NCBI GenBank assembly: GCA_900095095.1
Contig: FMBT01000636.1
Location: 1 to 31,848, forward strand
Length of the DNA stretch: 31,848 nucleotides
Direction: 5' to 3'
From: Fragilariopsis cylindrus CCMP1102
Taxonomy: Eukaryota > Bacillariophyta > Bacillariophyceae > Bacillariales > Bacillariaceae
In this document: piece after piece, positions 10,808 to 21,400 of the stretch
How positions within the stretch are numbered: the stretch's first letter is position 1
How the letters are laid out: each line of letters opens with the position of its first letter
The notes under the pieces: model-generated
What the model was told of the DNA's origin: nothing
Database searches by the model: none
What the model saw: only the letters and a program-made list of their open reading frames with translations
Position numbers and translations under genes: made by a program

Positions 10808-11182
10808 ATGAAGAAACCTGATGCCGAATCGATTGTCGCTGCGGTGAAGACCGCCGTAAAGGTGACGCCTTCGTTGAAATCACGTTTTAATGCTGTTGTT
10901 GAATTCCGTATCTCCGAAGACGGCGGCAACGTAGTCAAGGAACGTATCGATATTTCAAAGAAAAAGAAGAATGACGATGATGCTGCCGACCTTATTGTTA
11001 CTAGTGATCTAAATTTGTTTCAGCAGTTGCTAAATAAAAAGTTAACGCCCCAACAAGCTTTTATGCAAGGCAAGCTCAAAATAAAAGGCAATATGGCTTT
11101 AGCAATGAAATTAGCGCTGGTACTAAATGCCACCCGAAAAGTTTTGCTTGACAACAAGAAGAAACCTCTATCGAAACTTTAG
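10808..11182 (+). CDS. SCP2 sterol-carrier domain protein with PTS1 peroxisomal signal
   Basis: A 124-residue protein that is essentially a single SCP2 lipid-transfer domain. The C-terminal half shows the family signature, LFQQLLNKKLTPQQAFMQGK followed by LKIKGNMALAMKL. The N-terminal half has the expected VVEFRISEDGG strand and a short Lys/Asp-rich loop. It ends in KKPLSKL, so the last three residues are SKL, a canonical PTS1, which predicts import into peroxisomes. SCP2 domains bind fatty acyl-CoA, sterols and other lipids and often support beta-oxidation. In animals the domain is commonly fused to a thiolase or dehydrogenase; here it stands alone. No intron is seen and the start is the first ATG in frame. 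It converges with the next gene on the minus strand. Confidence 0.88.
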   Translation: MKKPDAESIVAAVKTAVKVTPSLKSRFNAVVEFRISEDGGNVVKERIDISKKKKNDDDAADLIVTSDLNLFQQLLNKKLTPQQAFMQGKLKIKGNMALAMKLALVLNATRKVLLDNKKKPLSKL

Positions 11183-11481
11183 AATTGCGTAGCCATACAT
11201 TAGATTCAATAGAAGAGAAAACTAAGAATCTAGGGAGTAATGTACATGATGCGTACCAAGAGATCTAAGTATTACAGTATTAATATAATAAACATCCTGA
11301 TACAATAGTATACATTTGCAACATTGCCTCTTGAAAGTCTTGATATTGACCAGCAGCTAGCGGAATATTGGATCTAACTATACTGTCATCTATTGTAATG
11401 ATTTGAAAATCATTAGATCACAATCACACCCAAATATAGTTGTTTTTATAATAATGGAAAAATAATGATTTCATTTACTAT

Positions 11482-12636
11482 TCAATAAACATTCCAAGTT
11501 AGAAGTCTAGGTGCACTCATAGGTGGAACAATGTCGCAATTCACTAGCCATTTTTGAGGTAAAGATTGGCATTGTCCTTGTGGCATAACTTGGTTATATT
11601 CCTGACCACGAATAATCTTTTGTCGGATAGGTGCCTGTTGTCGTCTCCTATCGTTATTAGTTTCCCGTTCTTGAAGCTCACATTGATGTTCATACTGAAA
11701 ATCTTTTGGTTCTTGAGGTTGATCCCAGGACGACATTTCCAGATATTGATGAGGGAGAATAGGATGAGTGCACGAAGTGTATCGTACCAAATCTGCATTG
11801 CGACTCCTCGTAGTTTTGTTTTGGCTCGGGCCTGGAATCTCCCATGGCAGTAAGAATCGTCTAGGTACGGAAGCCGCTTCTTTTTCCTTAATACACCTTT
11901 CTCTTAAAACAAATGGGCTGGAACATGATGATGATGACGACGGAGATGATGACGATGATGGTGGAGATGCAGCATTTACTAGAGCAGCATTCGTTGCCCC
12001 TCTCCCTAATGCCAATCGAGTGCTTTCTCTAGTATACTGTTGATAAATCCGTGCAATAATTACATCGTCGTCTTCTAGTAGAGAATCTGCGTCGCGAACA
12101 TTATTAGACCCCATTTCTTGACCAAGTTCTTGTTCTAAAATGACGGCGAATACGGCATTTTTATTCCGTTGACGACGATGGTAGCGCTGCAACCGCGATT
12201 CCACTCCAAGAAATTCTTCAACCCTACTTCCCGGTACGATGCCCCAACTCGAAAAATGCCGGGACATGTTTCTTTCACGACCACGAAATCCTAGGTAGTC
12301 TCGATTACTGTAGTAGCAAGCATCGATCTCTTCATCCGACATATCTTCGACGCTCTCTATCCACAGAATACTAGCCGTATCATGAAAGTGTATTGCTCTC
12401 TTGCTCTTGCTTTTGCTCTTGCTAATATAAGTAGCATCTCTAGCACAACTATCTTCTAACATCGTTTGCCGTGGGGATAGACCTAGATTATTTGAGGGTG
12501 CTATCGATTCTTCTTTCTCTTTGTTATTATAAATGGGACGCTTTTTGGCAAACTTTGTCGGCGACGACGTAAAAGATTCGTTTGAAAATGGCATTCCTCG
12601 ATTCATCACAGGCGGTATGGTTTCCTTCAGAAACAT
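11482..12636 (-). CDS. Diatom-type protein of unknown function
   Basis: An intact 384-residue ORF starting at an ATG. Residues 1-80 are polar and Ser/Lys-rich, with an SKSKSKSKR run. Residues about 81-216 look like a folded, mostly helical domain: HFHDTASILWIESVEDMSDE, then IDACYYSNRDYLGF, then a basic helix (RLQRYHRRQRNKNAVFAVI), EQELGQEMG, and DDDVIIARIYQQYTRESTRL. From memory, the pattern acidic-W/Y-Y, basic helix, AV(I/L)xEQ and IAxxYxxxS occurs in many diatom proteins of unknown function; I cannot cite a domain name. Residues 225-241 are a Ser/Pro run and the rest is polar and Gln/Arg-rich. No signal peptide or membrane segment is seen, so a nuclear or cytosolic location is likely but unproven. 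It is divergent from actin 1 and convergent with the SCP2 gene. Confidence 0.7.
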   Translation of the reverse strand: MFLKETIPPVMNRGMPFSNESFTSSPTKFAKKRPIYNNKEKEESIAPSNNLGLSPRQTMLEDSCARDATYISKSKSKSKRAIHFHDTASILWIESVEDMSDEEIDACYYSNRDYLGFRGRERNMSRHFSSWGIVPGSRVEEFLGVESRLQRYHRRQRNKNAVFAVILEQELGQEMGSNNVRDADSLLEDDDVIIARIYQQYTRESTRLALGRGATNAALVNAASPPSSSSSPSSSSSCSSPFVLRERCIKEKEAASVPRRFLLPWEIPGPSQNKTTRSRNADLVRYTSCTHPILPHQYLEMSSWDQPQEPKDFQYEHQCELQERETNNDRRRQQAPIRQKIIRGQEYNQVMPQGQCQSLPQKWLVNCDIVPPMSAPRLLTWNVY

Positions 12637-13223
12637 TTCTTGTCAGTCTTTACGGAATTATGTTTTAGGATCCGATTTTATTTGCTGTACCGTTATGGAA
12701 AGGAAAGCATCAGTAGCGTAGCCGACGATTTGATATTCTTGCGGACGAAATGAAGAAAATGTCATGCCGATAAGAAACAAAAAGTAAGGAAGGGATTTTA
12801 GTTTTTATCTATTAATTTAATGCCATACTCAAATTTGTCTGTTTTTCGACGAAAACCTGAGCCGAGTCGTGCTCCATCAATCATGACTTTTGATATTTAA
12901 AGGATACAGAATGGGGGGCGGAGGTTTGCTTCACCTCCCCATTTTGGATGGCCCGGCGCGTTTGGCATTGTTTAAAAAAATATTTAATGACTGACTGACT
13001 CCCGCGTGCTAAACAGCGTCTTTCAACGAATAGATAAATACAGCGGAATTTTCAAAAGATCGACTGTTTAAAAGCTCTCTCGCAAGTCATTGAAATTTGC
13101 ACGACAACAAAATAAAATAACCGTGGCAAAATCACCTTCAACTGTAATTGATTTAAAATTTAAACCAACACAATAATAATAATATATACATTATTAATAA
13201 CAACAATAAATTAATCTTTCAAA
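12637..13223. promoter_or_regulatory. Shared upstream region of the unknown-function gene and actin 1
   Basis: About 590 bp separate the two divergent start codons and must contain both promoters. I see no clear TATA box. An imperfect GC-rich hairpin candidate (AATGGGG...CCCCATT, about 12910-12945) stands out. The stretch just before the actin ATG is AAT/AAC-rich, as expected of a 5' leader. Confidence 0.45.
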
Positions 13224-14829
13224 ATGAGTGACGACGAAGATATTGCTGCCCTTGTCGTTGACAATGGATCCGGAATGTGTAAAGGTAAGATTAAACGGCG
13301 TTTGGGCTTGATAGTTGTGGTTTCGACTGCCGATTGATTTGTATTGTCGTCGTTGTATTTTATCATGGCGATACTACGTTGTATTGAATCTTGCCAATGT
13401 CGCTGGACTTTTTAGAAGACTCTGCTTTCCATTTTGATGCCCCACATGAAATATTCATCCCCATCTTGTTGACGTTTCGTTCCTACATTCGTCATGTGGT
13501 TTCGACTGCCGATTGATCTGTATTGTCACCGTTGCATTTTATCATACGATACTACATTGTATTGTATCTTGTCAATGTCGCCGGACGTTTTAGAAGATGC
13601 CCCACATGAAATATTCATCTCCATCTTGTTGACGTTGAGTTTCGTTCCGACATTCGTCACCTTATGCTTTGCTTAGCTTGATGTGCTTACATATTTTTGT
13701 TGTATTCTTCCTCCCACCCGAATCCCCAACTTTAAAATAAATGAAATAAAACATAGCCGGTTTCGCTGGAGATGACGCCCCTCGTTCCGTCTTTCCTTCC
13801 TTGATTGGACGTGCCCGTCAACCTGGTATCATGGTTGGTATGGAACAACGCGATGCTTATGTTGGAGATGAAGCACAAGCAAAGAGAGGTGTTCTTACTC
13901 TTAAATATCCCATTGAACATGGAATTGTTACCAATTGGGATGATATGGAAAAGATTTGGCATCATACATTCTACAATGAGCTTCGTGTAGCCCCTGAAGC
14001 TCATCCTGTTTTGTTGACTGAAGCACCAATGAATCCTAAGGCCAACAGAGAGCGTATGACACAAATCATGTTTGAAACATTCAATGTTCCTGCTATGTAT
14101 GTGAATATCCAAGCCGTTCTTTCACTATATGCATCAGGACGTACCACAGGGTGTGTGTTGGATTCTGGAGATGGTGTCTCCCATACAGTACCAATCTATG
14201 AGGGGTATGCTCTCCCCCATGCTGTTGTCCGTATGGATCTTGCCGGTCGTGATTTGACTGATTATTTGATGAAGATTTTGACTGAACGTGGTTATTCTTT
14301 GACTACCACTGCAGAACGTGAAATTGTCCGTGATATCAAGGAATCTCTTTGTTTCATTGCTGTTGATTTTGAGGAAGAAATGAAGAAGGCTGCTGAATCA
14401 TCTGCTTTGGAAAAATCCTTTGAATTGCCTGATGGAAATATCATTGTTATTGGAAATGAACGCTTCCGTTGTGCAGAGGTTCTTTTCCAACCTAACTTGA
14501 CTGGTCTTGAAATGGATGGTATTGCTGATAGTACATTCCAAACCATTATGAAGTGTGATGTTGATATCCGAAAGGATTTGTATGCCAATATTGTTCTTTC
14601 AGGTGGTACTACTATGTTCCCTGGAATTAGTGAGCGCATGTCCAAGGAGGTTACTGCATTAGCTCCTGCATCTATCAAGGTCAAGATTGTTGCTCCTCCA
14701 GAACGTAAATACTCTGTGTGGATTGGAGGATCTATTCTTGCATCATTGTCTACATTCCAAAGTATGTGGATTAGCAAGGAGGAATATGATGAATCCGGTC
14801 CATCTATCGTTCACCGTAAATGCTTCTAA
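13224..14829 (+). CDS. Actin, copy 1 (intact, two exons)
   Basis: Cytoskeletal actin. Exon 1 (13224-13284) encodes [20 protein letters not shown] plus the first base of the next codon. A 472-bp intron runs from GTAAGA at 13285 to ATAG ending at 13756. Exon 2 (13757-14829) continues [19 protein letters not shown] and is intact to [11 protein letters not shown]. The total is 377 residues, the usual actin length. Phosphate and nucleotide loops ([29 protein letters not shown]) are present. Conserved stretches include [31 protein letters not shown] and [13 protein letters not shown]. The intron sits right after codon 20, the same place as in actin 2. No frame break or missing key residue is seen. 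It is nearly identical in exon 2 to the copy at 28154-29577. Confidence 0.97.
13317..13659 (+). repeat. Tandem duplication inside the actin 1 intron (period ~179 bp)
   Basis: GTGGTTTCGACTGCCGATTG starts at 13317 and again at 13496. Both copies then share GTATTGTC, TTTTATCAT, TGTATTG, CAATGTCGC, TTTTAGAAGA and CCCCACATGAAATATTCATC, ending TTCGTTCC and ACATTCGTCA. The second copy lacks a short segment (CTCTGCTTTCCATTTTGAT) and has scattered substitutions. The actin 2 intron contains nothing similar. Confidence 0.85.
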
Positions 14830-15009
14830 AAGGGTAGTCGGGGAGAGTGTAATTAGTTTATGAAAATCTTTGTGCATGTCTATGTAAACCAACCAATCAG
14901 ATGTAGGAAGCTCCACCCTCAAGTTCCGTGATGCTACTGGTAAATCTAATAATATTATATATAAATAATCGATTCACATCTAACCATTTTTACTACTACA
15001 TTTTACTCT

Positions 15010-15465
15010 CTAGCTACTGTATGGAATCTCACATTTTACATCTTGGAGAGATAAAATAGTCTTTTCCCCTCTCAAATGTATTTTGTGTCTGTTATAATAG
15101 CCAATAATATTATCAAAAAATGTAAATGAGTTTTCTATCATGTCAATTTCAAGTTTATGCAAAGCCCATAATTTCCGAAGGAAGTAGGGAGTTAATACAA
15201 GTAATAGAAAAGTGAGAAACAAAAGACTCACAAGGAATCCTAGCATCATTGGGGACTGAATATTTATGTTCACACCAAATCTCTGTCTCATGTTGGTGTT
15301 GGCACAAAAGCAGCAGTCTTCTCGGATTGTGATGCCTTATGGATCCAGTTCTCTTCTGAGTGCAGATACAAGTGCAGATACATTATTGACATCGCTTATA
15401 GTTCTGCAGAACAGGCATATTCCCCTTTGTAGTAGTTTAGTAGTAGTAGTAGTATTTCCTATTAA
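15010..15465 (-). pseudogene. Minus-strand coding relic with one membrane segment
   Basis: One frame is open from about 15465 to 15010, broken only by a TAA at 15339-15337. Before the stop it reads GICLFCRTISDVNNVSALVS and ALRRELDP. After it come GITIREDCCFCANTNMRQR and a hydrophobic helix, MLGFLVSLLFLTFLLLVL. A polar tail (FLRKLWALHKLEIDMIENSF, then a stop after CEIPYSS) ends the frame. Composition and paired cysteines look like real protein. It could be the C-terminal end of a single-pass membrane protein, now a relic, or a gene whose intron or consensus error places the stop. No family is recognised. Confidence 0.35.
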
Positions 15466-15469
15466 TTAG

Positions 15470-16430
15470 GCACCAGTAGTAGCATAGCAGTAGTAGTAAT
15501 AAATCATTTCACCAAATAATAGTAATGATCAAACAAATTGTGGTCAATGTTCCTTTGTTGATTCTTGCAAATTGTGTGGCTGTCAGCTCAGCGTGGTGAC
15601 GGGGTGGGTAGTGAGGGGGTGATCCAGCCAATTTAACAGTATCATTTGATTGTCAGGCAGTCAAATTATAAATTATAAATTGTAAATTGTGCTGACACAT
15701 ATACAGGATCCAAACATCCTTATGCATGTTTCAATAATTAAAGTGATTATTAACAGTTTTATGGGTATCTACTATGCATGATAAAATTGGTTAGTGTTTT
15801 ATCTTCAATCTCAGAATATTTCAGAAAAATACCTAAAAAAAGAACTTGACAACAAGATGAAAAAAAAGCGATGACAACAAAACAAAGAAGAAGAAGGTCC
15901 AGCAATGAGATAGCAATGAAGATGTGGAATTGAGAGTAAGACTATGTAGGCTCTGTAGGTTATGCTAGTAGATGCTATAAGCTGACACTCTTGTACATAG
16001 TACAATAATATATATTATTATGTACACATTAGAAGTACTTCAGGCTTGTACAATGTACTACTAGTAGAATGATTTCTTTTTGTTAGTGACGCGCTAAAAA
16101 GAAAAAACGGTCGGAGTGATGTATAAGTATTATGTAACGCTTGTTAATGTACAAAAAAGGAAGTAGAACTTCAATCTTGCGTGCACATGATAATATTTCG
16201 ACAAACTTAGTACTGTATTCGTACTAATGTAGTATTCTCAGAACAGAGTAAAAATTAAGAGAACGAGAAAACAACAACAACAACAATAACAATAACAATA
16301 ACAGTAACACCACCGCACATTCATTACCGTACAGAAGTCTTCAAAGCTTTAAAGAACTAATCAAGAAATAACGCATCAGTAGTTTCGAAAAGATAAAAGG
16401 AAAAAAGTTTTAAAAATAAATTAAATAATC
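15470..16430. other. Intergenic with simple repeats, upstream of Rab2
   Basis: No gene is seen. It contains TAG/TAGTAG trinucleotide runs (about 15429-15500), an AAATTAT/AAATTGT run (about 15663-15690), and a CAA then AATAAC run (about 16270-16305) that probably lies in the Rab2 promoter or 5' leader. Confidence 0.5.
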
Positions 16431-17544
<1,114 letters not shown>

Positions 17545-18413
17545 TTAATTATAATATGAATATGAATATGAATATGTAGTAGGATTAAATGAATTAAAGT
17601 AAAATTAAAAAAAAAAATGGAAAAAATTTAAACTATCAATGGAAACCAAAATTAACTGAAATAAAGGAAAAAGAAGAAAGAAAAATGTATACAAAACAAA
17701 AAAAATTAGAAGTGCTAATACACACATGAATACGAGTTAGTATATATATTATTTTGGTGGGATATTAAATATGTTTGTGTGTTGAAATAGAATGGTATGT
17801 AAAAGTGCTCTCCTTTCATATGAGCGATGAGGTGGATTGGGCGAGAATATGCTTTGAGAATGTCTTCTTCTTAAAATCTGACACTCGATGATGAAGGAAG
17901 GTCCATTTGATTACAAGCAATATAATATAAAAGGAATTGAAAATTTATAATACATCTTTACATGGAAAAAGTAGTTGTGCAGTGCAAAGTGTAGGGTAGG
18001 ATAGGTTGGCGGAATAATATCATCAAAAGTCAAGTAAAAGACGGTTATTCTAAATAGTTCTAAATATTATTTGTAGTTTCAAAAGTAAATAACCAATAAT
18101 TGTAATTAGTATTTTTAAAATACTACTGTACTACTGTACTGTGCACAACAACTTTCTACATTTGGATCCACTATCGTTTTCTTCTTCACGTACAAATGAC
18201 TTCAACCCATTAGAATGCTGTTGCTCTTCCCCTTGTATTTCCTATTGCACCTTTCTTTACTAACGAAACAAGTTGGGATATGATGATAGTATTTTCTATG
18301 GTAACAATATGAAATATTGAAATATTACAATCAAGATTATATTACAGTAGACAACTATTTAAATACAACTTAGGTCCTACAAACGTATGTACTCATATAC
18401 TACATTTGATTTA
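17545..18413. other. Intergenic between Rab2 and the PDZ gene end
   Basis: The two genes converge here. The Rab2 side has a GAATAT run and an A-rich tract (about 17605-17640). Nothing else is recognised. Confidence 0.5.
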
Positions 18414-21400
18414 TTATTCTTCGCCATTCGCTTCACTCAACGATCCATCTACTTGATTCATCATGGTAAACTCGTTCATATCGTGACTACTTATTACTCG
18501 CATCGCCCGTTGTTGGTCCTTCCGAGTGGAAAGGATCTTGACAATATCTCTAACACGCATCCCACTCACAGGAATCTCATCGACGGCAATCAAAATGTCA
18601 GAGGGGAAAACCCATCCAGCCAATGGACTGTCCAAAGCGACATCACTGACCATGGCATGACCACGAAACTCGACGAACGTCACTCCGATTCGACCAGGAG
18701 GAGCGGAAACTACACGATGGTAGGGCTGCATTGAATCTTCCTCTTGCTTTTGTTGGTCGTTTCTGGCAACTGAAACGGTGGATTCAAGATTTCCTACACG
18801 GTGATATCCCAGATGAACCCGGCACAGGACTAGAGGTTAGGTCCATCTGTGCTCGGAGACTGGCTGGTAGCATGTTGGACGATCCCTATCGTTTTGCGAC
18901 TGAACTCTACCAGGACTAGCAGCGTACTTGTTGCGAGACAAGAGCCCACTCAGAGCACCACCCAATGCACCCATGATGGTACCGCTACTTGGAGGTAAAA
19001 TTTGCTGATGCTCGTGTTGCCGTTGTCTGAAGGGCAAGCTTTCGTCAAAAGTATCCGCGCTACCAGAACGGGAACGGAGTTGTGAGGCAAAATTTCTGTA
19101 TTCCATGGGTGATAGTTCCGGTGACCTTCGTGGTGTTTGTATTGGGGTATGCGGCGGTTGACCCTGGGATTCATATGGAAGATTTGCAATGGTCTCCGTC
19201 ACTGCACTGTGGGATACGCTCTCAGTGGAACTGGGCTAGACTCAGACCGCCGTGCCCATTCATCTTCACTCTGCGAGTCTCTTCGGTCTAGTAGAGACCA
19301 CTGTTGTTGTTGTTGTTGCAGTATTGCTCCTGGGTGAGGATGGGGCACTTCGGATAGCCCCATCATGAATTCGTTTTTTTGGCTAACCGTAATAGACATG
19401 TCGTAGGTTGTTTGTCGATGCGCCCGTGTTTTAACAGATACATGTATGTCAGCTCTTCTTAGAAGGTGCGGCAACACATGCATGGAAAAGCCATCTCGCA
19501 CTTGATGATCCAAGCTAGATACAGTAAGAGGAGGCAAGCCTTCTAGATCGTCGCCTTTCATAACTTCTTCGATCCAAGATAGCAGAGATTCGTGGAGGGA
19601 ACGATCTGGTGTCCATTGTTCCAAGACAGCCCTAACTATTGGCGATTGGAGACCGTGGTCTGGGGGTGGTGGTAGAGTTCTTAAGTCATCCCAGTCGGTT
19701 ACAAAATTTTCGCCGTCAAGCATGCATGCCGGATGGCAGGGGAGGAATTTGGAGTGGTAGCTGTAGATTGGGATCGAGTTGGCTTCGCTTGAATATTTGG
19801 AATGTCCACAACCGGTGTTGGTTCGATTTTTCTCCCCTCTTCGCAACGTCTTCGTGTAACTCGCCATGCAGTCGACGAATTGTCTCATTAGCCTTTTCCA
19901 GGGCACTTTTGAGAACAAGAACATCCAATTCACCCGTAGATTCTATCCTTTCTTTCGCATCTTCATCTGACACGCCGTGAAACAAGCGCTCGTCTCTACA
20001 ATCTGCAGAGAAGGTGATATGGAGGATCCTTCTACATGATGGGAATCATCCAAGATGGATCGATTCAATTGCTTCAAACAAGAACAAGAACAAAAAAAAA
20101 TGGTTCAAATGTGAGGGACATGGAAAATAAGAGAACGAAAAATTACAAAATCCCATTCATATTCAAAAAATAATGCTCACCTCGTTTCGTGAAATGCTCT
20201 TCATTCTTCCGATCTCGGCACGACATTTTGAAAGTTCTTCGTTCAGATTCGTATTAACTTGTTTGGTCTCGGTTAATGCCAATTGAGTACTATGGAGTGT
20301 TGCTTTCAAGGTCATCATCTCCATCTTATCGATCGTCTTGTTGCTGTTCAGTTTTTTGTCATTATTTTTAGCTCCTATAGCGTTCATGATAGTCGTGGTG
20401 GGTTCACCTCCACGAATTTTGTCGTCGTCTCCTAAAAAATTGTAATTGCTTCCAGTTTGTCCCCTTCCTATTGATTTCAGCCATGTTGAGGCGGAAGAAG
20501 CAGCACGTTTCATTTCGACTGCGTATGCATGTGATTTGAATAGCTCGTCTAAGATCTCCATCCGTCGGGAATGCTGTCGCGCATCATCATCGTGTTCCTG
20601 ACTCCATTTTCGAAAGTCTTCTATTATTCTGAATAAAGCAGAATCAATATCAGAACGAACGTTATCAATTTCGCCACCCGTTTCCATTCCATGCCTCAAA
20701 CCCGATGATATATGAGAAACCTGGTACTCGGTTTTTTCTTCTTTATCTGTACTCATGATGTCGCCGACAGAAGGAGAAGATGACGACGGTATCACCGTTC
20801 CTTGAGTAGCATCCAAAGAAGTCGCAACGTGCTTACTAAACTCCGTTTTGGATTGATCGTCGGGAGAAGTAACAGAAACGTCGGTCTTCTGGGTAGATGT
20901 GGTATCAAAGGCAGAATCAACAATTGATGTCTTCCAATCGGCGATACCTCGTTCAACCAAACACGCCAAAATATCGAGAGCATCCTCTCGTTCTATTCCG
21001 ATCCGTTGTGGGGTTTGTAATTCCATCGTCGAATTCAAAGCCAAGGTGTTGTTCTCGAAATATTTAGTAGGAGAAAAGTCGGAATAATTGCGACCTCGAC
21101 GGTCAACCACAGTTGATGATGGTTCCGATATCGCCGCGATATTTGTGTCTGCTGGAAAGGGATGCGGCAAGAATCGATAGCCCTGCTTCCTCGATGATAT
21201 CGGTTGGCGAAAAGGAGACCGTTGCTTTTGTTGACGTTGTTGTCCAGATAATAACTCGCTTTTATCACCCATTGTACCCGAGAAGTCATGGGATGATATA
21301 CCCTGATCAAAACTTTTGGCGAGGCGATGAATTCCAGAAGAATAACCAACTTTACTTTCGGTACCACCAAAACTTAACGAGGATTCCAAAGGAGAAACTC

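Noticed and set aside
12910-12945. GC-rich hairpin in the actin 1 upstream region as a terminator or RNA
   Set aside because: The arms match only partly (an extra GGC on one side) and prokaryotic-type terminators do not apply to a diatom gene.
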